Shown here: piece after piece, positions 31,499 through 41,335 of the stretch
How positions within the stretch are numbered: the first letter of the stretch is position 1
Layout: each line of letters starts with the position of its first letter
Assembly (NCBI GenBank): GCA_035566435.1
Contig: DATMRF010000067.1
Coordinates: forward strand, 1 to 51,661
Source of the DNA: DATMRF01 sp035566435
GTDB taxonomy: Bacteria; Verrucomicrobiota; Verrucomicrobiia; Limisphaerales; UBA8199
Reading direction: 5' to 3'
DNA: 51,661 nt
The notes under the pieces: generated by a model
The model's input: only the letters and a program-made list of their open reading frames with translations
Told to the model about the DNA's origin: nothing
Database searches by the model: none
Position numbers and translations under genes: made by a program

Positions 31499-31537
31499 CG
31501 CCGTTCTAATTTACCACAAAAAAGGCTCAATCCAAAC

Positions 31538-32590
31538 CTATGGCAACTTGCCGCGCAACGCCTCCGCCACTCTGAGAAAAGCTTGCCCCGCAGGCTTATC
31601 GGGAGCCGAAACTGCGATCGGCACTCCCCGATCCCCAGCTTCTCTAATCTCCGTAAACAGAGGCACTTCCCCAAGAAATGTGACATTTTGGCGCACTGCC
31701 TCCGCCTGGCCGCCCCCGTGCCCAAAAATCTCCACCCGGTCGCCAGTCGGCGTCGTGTAATAGCTCATGTTCTCAACAATCCCCAGGATCGGCACGTTGA
31801 CCCGCTGGAACATCGCAATGCCTTTTCGTACCACTCCCAGCGAGGCCTCTTGCGGCGTTGTAACAATTACGCCTCCATCCAACGGCACCGTTTGACATAA
31901 GGTCAACTGTGCATCCCCGGTGCCCGGCGGCAGGTCCACGAGCAGATAATCCAGCTCTCCCCACTCCACCGCGCTGAAAAACTGCTGAATGGTCTTCACA
32001 ATCATCGGGCCGCGCCAAATCACCGGCTGGTCGCCTTCCAGCAGTAATCCCATGCTCATCACCTTCACCCCGTGGTTGGCGGGCGGAACCATCTTCTCCG
32101 TGTCGCTAATCGTTGGTTTCTGATGGACTCCCATCATTAGCGGAATGGACGGGCCGTAAATGTCGCAATCCAGCACTCCCACTTTCGCGCCCAGGTGGTG
32201 CAACCCGCACGCCAGGTTCACCGACACCGTTGATTTGCCCACCCCCCCCTTGCCGCTGGCTACCGCCACCACTCGGCGAATGCCTGGCACTTTGGATTGT
32301 TGCGACCACGGGCTTGCACCCTGCGCCCCGGCCGCCGGGGCGGGGCCACCGGGTTGGGTTACCTCCACAAAGGCCCCTGTTATCCCTGGCAGGGCGCGCA
32401 AAATCCTTTCGCTCTCCGTCTTAATTTGGCGGGCTGCGTCCGGGTTGTTGGTCGTGAGCCCCATCGTGACGCTCACCGCCCCGTCCCTCACCGCTACCTG
32501 TTTCACCAGCCCAAATGACACCACGTCGCGGCTGTATCCCGGGTACTTGACCGCTTTCAGAGCGTTCTTAATATCGTCTTCGGTAACCAT
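31538..32590 (-). CDS. mrp: Mrp/ApbC-family P-loop ATPase (Fe-S carrier type) without CxxC
   Basis: A 350-residue protein. The N-terminal MIP18-like (DUF59) domain covers about 1-85. A flexible proline/alanine linker is followed by the ParA/MinD-like ATPase with SGKGGVGKST near residue 114. Family members usually bind a bridging Fe-S cluster through a CxxC after ENMSY. Here that position reads ENMSYYTTPTGDRVEIFGHGG with no cysteine, and only three cysteines occur in the whole protein, none as CxxC. Cluster carriage would need other ligands. The gene is divergent from the MFS transporter across a 394-bp gap. Confidence 0.9.
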   Translation of the reverse strand: MVTEDDIKNALKAVKYPGYSRDVVSFGLVKQVAVRDGAVSVTMGLTTNNPDAARQIKTESERILRALPGITGAFVEVTQPGGPAPAAGAQGASPWSQQSKVPGIRRVVAVASGKGGVGKSTVSVNLACGLHHLGAKVGVLDCDIYGPSIPLMMGVHQKPTISDTEKMVPPANHGVKVMSMGLLLEGDQPVIWRGPMIVKTIQQFFSAVEWGELDYLLVDLPPGTGDAQLTLCQTVPLDGGVIVTTPQEASLGVVRKGIAMFQRVNVPILGIVENMSYYTTPTGDRVEIFGHGGGQAEAVRQNVTFLGEVPLFTEIREAGDRGVPIAVSAPDKPAGQAFLRVAEALRGKLP

Positions 32591-32984
32591 GACTTTGGAC
32601 GTTCTTAAACCTTCGACCGTGATTTTTCCCCGTCAATCCAGGCGCCCGCTTCCGGGCCGGTATCATCTGCCGGACCGAGACCGGCCCTAACAAAGTTTTC
32701 AGCCCGCGCGCAATGTGTCCGATTCCTCCCCGATGGCAACCCTATTCGAGCCTATTCGAGCCTCTAGGGGCGGGGACGGCCACGTCCCCGGCATCAGACA
32801 CTTTCAACCATCCGGGACAGCCATGTCTCCCTGTCATGAATGTCTCAATCGCTGTCGAAATTCCTTCCACCAGCCTCTTAAGTCTGTATCTTTTCTTTAT
32901 CGAGCGCGAGGGCTGTTTCGCTGCTCGGGTTCGGACCAACAAGCACGTTGCAAAACCGCTGCCGTTCACGCGTCAACTGAATCC
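32591..32984. other. Divergent gap between mrp and the sugar porter, repeat-bearing
   Basis: I see no supportable gene. The segment holds a 10-bp direct repeat (cctattcgag twice at 32741-32760), a GGGGACG/CGTCCCC hairpin at 32772-32789 and a related gggacagccatgtctcc copy about 30 bp later. An open frame runs through from 32715 but its translation is low-complexity and family-free. Promoters for both flanking genes should lie here. Confidence 0.5.
32741..32838. repeat. GGGGACG/CGTCCCC palindrome with flanking direct repeats
   Basis: A 7-bp perfect stem GGGGACG/CGTCCCC encloses GCCA at 32772-32789. A degenerate second copy (gggacagccatgtctccc) begins near 32813. Two tandem cctattcgag units precede them. 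It has the look of a dispersed intergenic repeat. Confidence 0.5.
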
Positions 32985-34511
32985 ATGAACCCCGCGACCA
33001 GCTTGCCTCCAACCGCAGCGACCCAAGCCAAGTTCAACGTCGCGTATATCTGGACGATTTCGCTTGTCGCCGCCCTGGGCGGGCTGCTCTTCGGCTACGA
33101 TTGGGTGGTCATCGGCGGTGCCAAGCCATTTTTTGAGAGATATTTCCACCTCACCAGCGCCGCCCAATCCGGCTGGGCCAACAGTTGCGCCCTGATCGGC
33201 TGCCTGGTCGGCGCGCTCGTCGCCGGCGCCTTAAGCGATAAGTTCGGACGCAAACATTTGCTCCTCTCCTCCGCCTTTCTTTTCGCCGGCACTTCCATCG
33301 GAAACGCCCTGGCGCCGACGTTTTTTGTTTTTGTCTGCTGGCGCATATTGGGCGGCGTCGCTATCGGCCTGGCCTCGAATCTTTCGCCGATGTACATCGC
33401 CGAAGTGGCGCCGGCCCAATGGCGCGGCCGGCTCGTTTCGCTCAACCAGCTCACCATCGTCATCGGCATTCTGCTGGCGCAATATCTGAATTGGTTCCTC
33501 GTGCGCCACCTCCCCCAGGGAGCCACCGCGGAGTACATCGCTAACTCGTGGTACGGCCAATTGGGCTGGCGCTGGATGTTCGCGTTAACCGCCGTTCCCT
33601 CGGTTCTATTCTTCCTCGGCATGCTCTTCGTGCCGGAAAGCCCGCGCTGGCTCGTCAAGAACGGCCGCGGCGACCAGGCGCAGCGCATCCTGGGCCGTAT
33701 TGGAGGCGAGGCCTACGCCGCCGCGGAGGTGCGCGATGTCCAGGCCACGCTCGCCAGCCAGGAAACCCAGCATGTCCGCTTTCAGGATTTGCTCGAACCC
33801 CGGATGCGGAAGGTGCTGTTGCTCGGCGTCGTGCTGGCCGTGTTTCAACAATGGTGCGGCATCAATGTGATTTTCAACTACGCCGAGGACATTTTCCGCG
33901 CCGCCGGCTACGACATCTCCGACGTGCTCAAAAACATCGCTTGGACCGGCTCGGTGAACCTGGGGTTCACCTTTGTCGCCCTCGGCATTGTGGACCGCGG
34001 GGGCCGTCGCGTGTTGATGTTGTTCGGCGCCGCCGGGTTGGCCGTCATCTACGCCGCGATGGGGTTCTGCTACCACGGCGGGGTCAAGGGATTACCCATG
34101 CTGTTGCTGGTGCTGGTCGCTATCGGCTGTTACGCGATGTCGCTTGCCCCGGTGACTTGGGTCGTCATTTCTGAGATTTTTCCGAACCGCATTCGCGGCG
34201 CGGCGATGTCCGTCGCCGTCACTTCCCTGTGGCTTGCTTGCTTCCTCCTGACTTACACGTTCCCCATCCTGAACCAGGGCCTGGGCACCCCCCAAGGTTC
34301 AATCGGCCGCTTTTTGGTCGAGACCATGCCGTGGCTCAAGAGCGGCCTCGGTCCCGCCGGCACGTTTTGGCTCTACGGCGCCATCTGTGCTGCTGGGCTG
34401 ATTTTCATCTTCGCCCGGCTGCCGGAAACCAAGGGCAAATCGCTCGAACAAATCGAGCGGGAATTGGTCGGAGATTCTAAATCTCAGGCTTTTCCACCAA
34501 ACGACGCGTAA
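32985..34511 (+). CDS. Sugar porter (MFS) family transporter
   Basis: A 508-residue membrane protein with about 12 helices. Sugar-porter marks are GGLLFGYDWVVIGGA in helix 1, DKFGRKHLLL after helix 2, PESPRWLVKNGR at the end of the first half, QQWCGINVI in helix 7, and PETKGKSLEQIE at the C-terminus. Likely proton-coupled hexose or pentose uptake; the sugar is not predictable. An extra loop of some 25 residues (GTPQGSIGRFLVETMPWLKS) lies between the last helices. ATG 32985 is chosen because upstream codons fall in repeats. The 3' end overlaps the convergent DUF5069 gene by 28 bp. Confidence 0.92.
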   Translation: MNPATSLPPTAATQAKFNVAYIWTISLVAALGGLLFGYDWVVIGGAKPFFERYFHLTSAAQSGWANSCALIGCLVGALVAGALSDKFGRKHLLLSSAFLFAGTSIGNALAPTFFVFVCWRILGGVAIGLASNLSPMYIAEVAPAQWRGRLVSLNQLTIVIGILLAQYLNWFLVRHLPQGATAEYIANSWYGQLGWRWMFALTAVPSVLFFLGMLFVPESPRWLVKNGRGDQAQRILGRIGGEAYAAAEVRDVQATLASQETQHVRFQDLLEPRMRKVLLLGVVLAVFQQWCGINVIFNYAEDIFRAAGYDISDVLKNIAWTGSVNLGFTFVALGIVDRGGRRVLMLFGAAGLAVIYAAMGFCYHGGVKGLPMLLLVLVAIGCYAMSLAPVTWVVISEIFPNRIRGAAMSVAVTSLWLACFLLTYTFPILNQGLGTPQGSIGRFLVETMPWLKSGLGPAGTFWLYGAICAAGLIFIFARLPETKGKSLEQIERELVGDSKSQAFPPNDA

Positions 34512-34936
34512 TCGTCCAGGTCGAGCAAATCGAACCAGCTGGCGATGTCTTCGCGTTGTGGGGCAACCTTCTTGTGGATATCGTCGAAGTACTCCCTGGA
34601 CTCCGGATCCGAAGGCACCCGTTGTTCCTGGTGGGCCGACCAGCTCGCGATTTCCGCGTCCGAGCGCCGTTTTTTCCCGTTCTTCTGGATCCAGGCCAAA
34701 ATGTCCGTGTCGCTCTTCCCGGCCGCGAGCTGCTTCTTCATCGCTTCGGCGGAGACCCCGGCAAACTCGAGGAATCGCCCGTCCATCGGACAGTTGTAAT
34801 GATACTCGCCGTGCTTGCCGGCGACGGTGGCGCGACCCTTGTCGAGCATCCGCGGTAAAATCACATAACCGCCCAGGCGCACGCGCGGGCTGCGGGGCGG
34901 GCGTTGCGTTAAATCGGGAGCATGTTTTAGAGCCAT
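34484..34936 (-). CDS. DUF5069 family protein
   Basis: A 150-residue soluble protein. PRSPRVRLGGYVILPRMLDKGRA near the N-terminus and EYHYNCPMDGRFLEF are hallmarks of DUF5069, common in Verrucomicrobia and relatives. A WFDLLDLDD segment lies close to the end. The function is unknown. The start is taken at ATG 34936, where similarity begins. It lies 125 bp downstream of the macroglobulin gene on the same strand. Confidence 0.75.
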   Translation of the reverse strand: MALKHAPDLTQRPPRSPRVRLGGYVILPRMLDKGRATVAGKHGEYHYNCPMDGRFLEFAGVSAEAMKKQLAAGKSDTDILAWIQKNGKKRRSDAEIASWSAHQEQRVPSDPESREYFDDIHKKVAPQREDIASWFDLLDLDDYASFGGKA

Positions 34937-35061
34937 AAATTTGTTTTGGTTTCGTTGATTTCTAACCATTGTGCGAGTCCGGCCTTTTGCCGGAGTCGCT
35001 CTGGTTGGCTCTAACATGCAACCTGGTTCGCGGAATGCAAGCGTGCCCAGGTGTGGCTTGG

Positions 35062-38000
35062 TCACCGCACCGTCAGCTGTAGGCTCTCGCTGTGGCTGTT
35101 GAATTCCGGGGCGTACATGCACTGAATCGCGGCCACTCCTGTCTGGTACTGCCCGCGCAATTGAACCCTCGTCGAGTATTCAAACACGTAGGTGCCCTTC
35201 GGCAGGTAATCGATGAAAAAATGACTCGCGGTGTCCCGGGTGCTTTCGTAGTAGCCGAGTCCGTCCTGATACTTGTAACGGGAGAGCACATTCACCGGCT
35301 CGGTGCCGCTGCCGCGCTGGTCTTTCAGGTGCACATATTCCATGTCACGGTCCACGCGCAATTCGATCCGCACCACCAGCTCATCCCCCACACTAAGCGG
35401 CCCTTTCACCGGTTCCAGCACTTGGCCCCGGCCCGTGGCCGTTTTTGTGAACAAGCTTTTCTTGAGCTTCAGCGGCGTCCCCTCATACGCCGTGACCTTG
35501 CTCATGTCTTCTAGGTATTGCCAGTGCACGCTGCCCCACGCGACCCCTTCGTCGGTCTTCTTGACCGTGATTTCACCGAGCTTCGGCCTGATTTCAGTCG
35601 GTGTGAAGCGCACCTCATAAAAACCAGTCCCCGGCTCCACCGCCTGGGACGGCGAGCGTCCCCGCGAGCCCTGGTCTCCCGAGCCCTGCTCCTTTTCTGT
35701 GCCGGATTTGTTAGGGCTTGAGAGGACGCTCGCCCTCCCGGCATTCGGTGTCACATCGATGCCGTCCAGATTCACCTCCACGAGTGCATCGCTCGAAAGG
35801 AGGTCCTTGCCTTTCAACAGCAGCGCATACACCGCGTCGGCGGTCGCCTTGGTGGTTTTCCAGTCCTGGGTTTGCTTTTGTTTCAGCAGCCAGACCTTGC
35901 ATTCCTCGACAGCTTTCGGGTCGTGTGCCACCTCATCGAAGGCCTCGATCATCAGCGCCTGCGTCTCGATCGGTGCCCGATACCACCACCAGCTCAGCTC
36001 CGTGTCCCGCCAGCACATGCCCATTTCCTCGTTCGTGACGCTGCGCTCCCTCACCGAGGCCATAATCGCCGCCGGCGTGGAGTCAGCGCTTGAGTTAAAC
36101 GCGCTGAACCGGAGCAAGGCAATCGCAAGCTGGCCCTGGGTTTGCCTGCAGTTGGTTTGCAGCCAAAACTTGCGCGATTGGGCCAGGAAAAAGTCCACGG
36201 CCTTTTTGTGTTCGGGCGCTATGGGCCGGTCCTTTAGGAAAAAGCTGCGGCCGTACAAATACAACGCATCGGTGGCGCTGGGAACGTACTTCTCCGGCTC
36301 GAGCCGCTCCTGAATCCGGTCATAGTTCTCCTTCATCCAGCCATCGAGCCGTACGAGCGAACGAATCGCCGGGTCCACCCGGATATCGACCCCCAGGTGC
36401 CGCAGCCGGCCGAACCCCGTCGTGATGTACAACGTGATGTAATCGTCACCCCGCCCGCCCGGAAACCACGGCCAGGCGCCGTCCGCCAGTTGCATCTCTG
36501 TCAGCTTTTGCAGCGTGCGCCCCAGCTCGTAGTTGAGCCGGTTGTCATCAAACAGAATGCCGACATTTTTCCGCGCCTGGCTTTCGGATTCCGCCTGGCG
36601 CAGCCAGGGGGTCTCCTCCAGCGCGACGTTCTTGAGGTCCTGGTTCTTCTCCAGCGGGCTGTCCAGCGCCGGCGTGTTCCGCCATTGCTCGAAAATGCGA
36701 TGAATTTTCGGGTCGCTGTTGGCGATGGTCCGGGCCAGCGCATTCGCATAAAACCGGTTAAAGGTCTGCTCCGAACACTCGTACGGATACTCCATCAAAT
36801 ATGGCAGCGCCAGAACCGCACACCACGCCGGATGCGACACCATCTGTACCGTCAGGCTTTGGTGCTGGAGTGTTTTCGAGCTGCCGGACTTCATCAGCCT
36901 GGTGAACTCGAACTTCTTCGTCGCCGGTCCGCGGATCGGCAGCGGCAACGATTCGATCACCAAAATGCGGCGCGACAGCACCGGAATAGCGCCTTCCTCC
37001 CCGTCCGACACAGCCGCGCCGGCGCCCACAGTCTTGTAGGTCAGGAACCCGCAGCCATCCGGAACCGTGATCCGCCACGCGAAGCTGCGCGATTCCTTCG
37101 CCGGAATGCTGAACTCCTGGTCGGGCTTCGTGTTGCCGAGCGATTTGTCCATGCCGGCTCCGCTTTGCAGCGCATCATCAAACGTGAGCCGTACCGTGCC
37201 TGCCTGGACCTTGTCAGACTGATTCGACACCTTGACCGTAAACTCGACCGTGTCGCCCTCGCGCAAAAACCTGGGCGGATTGGGCTGAACCATCAGGTCT
37301 TTGGCGGTGACCGCATGCGCTTCAAGGTAACCGCTGCGCACCGAGCGATCATGTGCAAAACCCATGAACCGCCACTTCGTCAACGCTTCCGGCATGGTGA
37401 ACGTCAGGCGCACCACGCCATTCGAGTCGGAGGTCAGTTGCGGGAAAAAGAACGCCGTCTCATTCAGGTTTTTCCGCGCCGTGACCTGGCCCAAATCAGG
37501 TTTGGTCGCAGGCGGGACCTGCGGCTCGTTTGGTGTCCCGCCTCCTGCCAGGGAACTATCTAAACCGGCCGCCCGATGTAGCGCCGGAGCGCCTGCCGTC
37601 GCCACAGCTTCGCTCTGCAGGCCCGCGCTAAGCGCCAGTCGATCCTCCATCATGGTCGCGTTCGCTGCCCCTTTCATCATCGGGACAGCTCTCCCGCCCC
37701 CAAAATAGCTATAACCCCGCAGATTGATCGTGAACTCGGCCGGGAATTGGCGGTAGCTCATCTCGACGCGCTCATACGGCCGCGACCAGCCGCCGAAGAC
37801 ACCCTGGAACCCTTGCGGCCCATTAGCGAATTGCTGTTGAAGCATGGAGTAGTCCTGGCGAAAAATGTTAAACCGCTGCAGCCAATTGTGCGGCGTGAAC
37901 GCATCCAGGGATTCGTCATAAAGCGTCGCGACGAGTTCCGCAACCACCCGCTCCGAAGCGTTGGTGTTCGTCTCAACCCCTTTCTGAATCACCGCCGTCC

Positions 38001-41000
38001 AGGTTTCTTTCTGCCCCGGCTGAAGCTTCGAGACGAAATGTTCCCATGTCACCTCGAGTTCCTTGTTCTTCCAGGCCACCTCCACCTTTCGCGACTCGAG
38101 ATAAGCGCGGTTCTCGCGCACATGTGTCACGTGCAGAGTGAATCCGCCGCGCATCGCCTCGGTGACCGCGAGCTTAACCTGCTGCTGTGTTTGGCCCGCC
38201 TTCGTCCAATAGCGCTGAATCATTTGGTGCCGATGTTCAAGTTCAATGAACGCCCGCCCGGTTTCGTAACCCGTCCCCCACAACGCCATGAAGTCATCCC
38301 CTGGCTGCGCTTCCCATCGGGGCGCCGCGAGGAGGTGAGGAATTTTGATCGCCAGCCGGCTGTCGTCCGGCTTGAGCACTTGCAGCGGCAGTTTGCCTGT
38401 CACTTTCTTCCCAAACCGATCCTGGGTTTCCAACACGACGCGGTAAGCGCCGGTGCCGAGCTGGAACGTCAGCTTCGCCGCGCCGTTCGTGTCCGTCGTG
38501 AATCCGCTTTCAGCGACGACTTTGCCCAGCGGCCAGTTGTTCGGATTCGAGAGGTCGTCCTCAGGCTGGCTTTCCGGCTCGCCGCCGCCGATCAATCGTC
38601 CACGGTACGGCGTGTACCCCGCCTGGCCCAGGGCCGCGCGTTGGACCTGTGCCGGCGCTTCGAGCGCATAAACTTTCACGCTCCCCTCCGCCACTTGCGG
38701 CTCATTATCCAGGGTTCGGGTCCCCAGCTTCAGCTCCACCGGCTTCGCCTCGGTCTCCCAATCGTCGGCGCTCAGCGTTGCTTCCAGCGCGGTGTAGCCT
38801 ACGCGAATGTTCCGTTCCGCGGAGCGGGTTTCGCCGGCGCCGTCGGTGACGTCGGCATTGATGTGAAAAACAAAAGTCGGCTCGTCTTTTTCCAGCACCT
38901 TCCGGTCGGGCAGCGCTTTAAAGTCAATCTTGAACGAGCCGTCCGTTTCCGTTCGGACCGTGCCGTGCGCGATTTCCTGGCTTTCATTCTGCGCTCGGCC
39001 GCCGCGCCACCAACCCCACCACCAGGGCATCCTCACTTCGCGCTGGACGCGGTACTTGACCTGCCCGCTATCCACCGCCGCCCCGGTATAGCTTGTCGCG
39101 TGGCCGGTGAGGCTGACCTTTTCGTTTAGCTTCGCTGCCGTCTTGGGAGCGTCGAGAGTCACCTCGAACTTCGGCCGCTTGTACTCCTCCACCTGCACCC
39201 AGGCCTGGCCCTGGGCCCGCCCCTCAGCCAGCAGCATCATCCGTCCCATCAACCGGTCGCGCGGCGCCGTAAAGCTGCCCGCGAACGAACCGTAATCATT
39301 CGCCCGTTGTTTTTGCCGCGCAATCTCTTTGCCATTTTGGTCGCGGAAAACCACGGTCAGGTCCTCGCCTTTCAGTACCTCGTAATTGTCTCCGGCCTGG
39401 TCCACCCACAGGCAGATGCCTTTGTATTGAATGCTCTGCCCGGGACGGTAAATCGCCCGGTCCGTGAAGAAAACCGTCTGGGCCTGAGGCCGCGTGCGCC
39501 CCGCGTTACCATAATAGCCCCACACGTCTCCCGTCGTGGCTAACTCACGCCCGTTGTGGCGCGCTCGAAAAAGGTAGCTGCGGTTTTGTGACGGTTTCAT
39601 CGAGAAGAAACCTTCCTTGTCCGTCGTCAGCCCCGGGTCCGCCACCCGGTTGCCCTCATTATCCAGGCGCCACACCGAAATCCCCGCGCCCTCGATGGGC
39701 TCGCCCGAATCCGCTTCGAGCACGAACCCCTCGATTTTTCCCTCAAAGCTCCGGGTCACCAGCGAGAGATCGCTCACCCAGACTGTCGTCATCGAAACCA
39801 TGTTCTCTGTTTCCCCGAACTTCGGCTCGTGGCTGGCGGCAATGAAATAGAACCCGGCCTTAAGCTTGTCCGGCGCCGCCAGACGGTAAGTCTTTTGTTT
39901 GTAGTCAGCCGTCGCGGGGAGTTTCTCCGACCATTCTAGCGCGGGCGTCCGGGCCAGGATCTCGCGGCGCTCCTGGTCGCTCAGGCTCTCGGGCCGGTTG
40001 TGCCGCTTTTGGAGAAACACTTCCCAGTCGTAAGGAATCGCTCGAAAATAGACCGCGTCCACATTGCGGTAAGTCACCGCGATCATCGGGCAGGTGCCTT
40101 GCCGGGCGGGCGACACCGCGCCGCCAGCCGGGAGAGTGGCTTTGTCGTAGCAGTTCCACACGCGCTCCGTGGAAATCTGGGCCTCCTTCGCCTCAATTTC
40201 AGTGACCAGATTGTGGCACAGTTTGCCGCCCGGTGATCGCGGGAACATTTGTGCGCCGCGCTGGGCCAGTTTGTGCGCCGCCACGAGGTCTCCCTCTTGT
40301 TGCAGCACCCGGGCCTCCCGTTCGATTGCTAGCGCGGAAATCTCGAAATCCGCGTAGGTCCGGGTAAAAGTCTCGAGGGCCCCCTTGTAGCGGGCCTCCT
40401 TGTCTTCGCCAAACGCGGCGTTCTCGCCCCAGGTCAGCCGCCCAAGGTCAGCATCCGCAAACGCCAACGGCGGCGCAGGGTCTCCCTTGTGGAACCGCAG
40501 CAAATCCTGGTACAGGTGGATCGCCTTCAGCGCGGCGGATTCCTTGTCGGCGGTCGCCGGCTGCCAGTCCATGAACTTCTCCGCCACGTCGAAGATGGGA
40601 CTGTCCGCCGGCAGCTCGAAGGCATCTTCCGGCTTGGCCGCCGCCTGCTCGCCGGACGTGTAAAAATCGAGCGCTTCGTGCGCAATGAAATCGTACAGGG
40701 TCGGGCGATACGTATCCGGCACGGTCCCTTTTTGCAACAGGTCGTCCCAGGCACTAATCGGCGTCGCCTTGAGCAGCTTTTCCGCCGCCAGCGCTTTTTG
40801 GAATTGTTTGTCGATCTCCGCGAACAGCCGCGGCAAGTCCCACGTCGTGAAATCCTTCCCGGGCTGTTCCGCGGTGGCCGTGCGCTGCATGAACCGCCAC
40901 CGGTTCTGCTCGAAATACTGCCAATACCAATGCGCCAGCAACGTATCCAGCACCGGCGTCATTTCCTTTGGCGCCTTGGTTATTTCCGCTTCCAGCCGCA

Positions 41001-41253
41001 CAATCTTCTCCTCGGGCTTGTTTCCCTGGATGTTGCCCTCCAAAACCAGCTTCTTGCCGATGGCCTTGACCGCCTCAGCGTAAGCCTTGTCCTGCAGCGC
41101 GCCTCGGATGATGGGCTCCAGGTTGGTAATCGCGGTTTTGGGCAGGCCCTGGCTGATGGCCTCCTCCACCTTCTTCCATTGCGCATCGCGCGACCCGCCG
41201 AACAGCGAAAAGTTCATAAGCAGCAGGCAAATCCCGGGTATTAGTTTCTTCAT
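35062..41253 (-). CDS. Giant exported alpha-2-macroglobulin with thioester motif
   Basis: A 2063-residue protein with a Sec-type signal peptide (about 1-20) and no lipobox cysteine. Residues about 20-480 are a helical, charged region. Near 506 a carboxypeptidase-regulatory-like beta domain begins (GFVLEADSGEPIEGAGISVW), followed by macroglobulin (MG) beta domains. The A2M region starts near 1284 (LTFTMPEALTKWRFMGFAHD). The thioester motif is YECSEQ with Cys1493 and Gln1496. Activated homologues trap proteases through bait cleavage and thioester attack. The usual partner PBP1C is not adjacent; a VIT/vWA gene is. A 28-codon in-frame repeat lies at 35651-35734. At 2063 residues it is longer than E. 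coli YfhM (about 1650). Confidence 0.9.
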   Translation of the reverse strand: MKKLIPGICLLLMNFSLFGGSRDAQWKKVEEAISQGLPKTAITNLEPIIRGALQDKAYAEAVKAIGKKLVLEGNIQGNKPEEKIVRLEAEITKAPKEMTPVLDTLLAHWYWQYFEQNRWRFMQRTATAEQPGKDFTTWDLPRLFAEIDKQFQKALAAEKLLKATPISAWDDLLQKGTVPDTYRPTLYDFIAHEALDFYTSGEQAAAKPEDAFELPADSPIFDVAEKFMDWQPATADKESAALKAIHLYQDLLRFHKGDPAPPLAFADADLGRLTWGENAAFGEDKEARYKGALETFTRTYADFEISALAIEREARVLQQEGDLVAAHKLAQRGAQMFPRSPGGKLCHNLVTEIEAKEAQISTERVWNCYDKATLPAGGAVSPARQGTCPMIAVTYRNVDAVYFRAIPYDWEVFLQKRHNRPESLSDQERREILARTPALEWSEKLPATADYKQKTYRLAAPDKLKAGFYFIAASHEPKFGETENMVSMTTVWVSDLSLVTRSFEGKIEGFVLEADSGEPIEGAGISVWRLDNEGNRVADPGLTTDKEGFFSMKPSQNRSYLFRARHNGRELATTGDVWGYYGNAGRTRPQAQTVFFTDRAIYRPGQSIQYKGICLWVDQAGDNYEVLKGEDLTVVFRDQNGKEIARQKQRANDYGSFAGSFTAPRDRLMGRMMLLAEGRAQGQAWVQVEEYKRPKFEVTLDAPKTAAKLNEKVSLTGHATSYTGAAVDSGQVKYRVQREVRMPWWWGWWRGGRAQNESQEIAHGTVRTETDGSFKIDFKALPDRKVLEKDEPTFVFHINADVTDGAGETRSAERNIRVGYTALEATLSADDWETEAKPVELKLGTRTLDNEPQVAEGSVKVYALEAPAQVQRAALGQAGYTPYRGRLIGGGEPESQPEDDLSNPNNWPLGKVVAESGFTTDTNGAAKLTFQLGTGAYRVVLETQDRFGKKVTGKLPLQVLKPDDSRLAIKIPHLLAAPRWEAQPGDDFMALWGTGYETGRAFIELEHRHQMIQRYWTKAGQTQQQVKLAVTEAMRGGFTLHVTHVRENRAYLESRKVEVAWKNKELEVTWEHFVSKLQPGQKETWTAVIQKGVETNTNASERVVAELVATLYDESLDAFTPHNWLQRFNIFRQDYSMLQQQFANGPQGFQGVFGGWSRPYERVEMSYRQFPAEFTINLRGYSYFGGGRAVPMMKGAANATMMEDRLALSAGLQSEAVATAGAPALHRAAGLDSSLAGGGTPNEPQVPPATKPDLGQVTARKNLNETAFFFPQLTSDSNGVVRLTFTMPEALTKWRFMGFAHDRSVRSGYLEAHAVTAKDLMVQPNPPRFLREGDTVEFTVKVSNQSDKVQAGTVRLTFDDALQSGAGMDKSLGNTKPDQEFSIPAKESRSFAWRITVPDGCGFLTYKTVGAGAAVSDGEEGAIPVLSRRILVIESLPLPIRGPATKKFEFTRLMKSGSSKTLQHQSLTVQMVSHPAWCAVLALPYLMEYPYECSEQTFNRFYANALARTIANSDPKIHRIFEQWRNTPALDSPLEKNQDLKNVALEETPWLRQAESESQARKNVGILFDDNRLNYELGRTLQKLTEMQLADGAWPWFPGGRGDDYITLYITTGFGRLRHLGVDIRVDPAIRSLVRLDGWMKENYDRIQERLEPEKYVPSATDALYLYGRSFFLKDRPIAPEHKKAVDFFLAQSRKFWLQTNCRQTQGQLAIALLRFSAFNSSADSTPAAIMASVRERSVTNEEMGMCWRDTELSWWWYRAPIETQALMIEAFDEVAHDPKAVEECKVWLLKQKQTQDWKTTKATADAVYALLLKGKDLLSSDALVEVNLDGIDVTPNAGRASVLSSPNKSGTEKEQGSGDQGSRGRSPSQAVEPGTGFYEVRFTPTEIRPKLGEITVKKTDEGVAWGSVHWQYLEDMSKVTAYEGTPLKLKKSLFTKTATGRGQVLEPVKGPLSVGDELVVRIELRVDRDMEYVHLKDQRGSGTEPVNVLSRYKYQDGLGYYESTRDTASHFFIDYLPKGTYVFEYSTRVQLRGQYQTGVAAIQCMYAPEFNSHSESLQLTVR
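35651..35734. repeat. In-frame 84-bp inverted repeat inside the macroglobulin gene
   Basis: The left end ggcgagcgtccccgcgagcc and the right end, read in reverse complement as ggcgagcgtcctctcaagcc, match at about 17 of 20 positions. The span is exactly 84 bp, so it adds 28 codons without a frameshift. The encoded stretch (SSPNKSGTEKEQGSGDQGSR) is low-complexity and polar, unlike the surrounding beta domain. Confidence 0.7.
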
Positions 41254-41335
41254 AGGACTCCAACCGTTGGACCTCGAACAACGTCTGTTATGGTCTTTTT
41301 GACGGAACATTCAAGATAGGAAAAGCGGGCCCGCA

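Noticed and set aside
37747..39129. A 460-codon plus-strand frame within the macroglobulin gene
   Set aside because: It is the antisense shadow of a strongly supported gene, with an arginine/leucine-rich translation.
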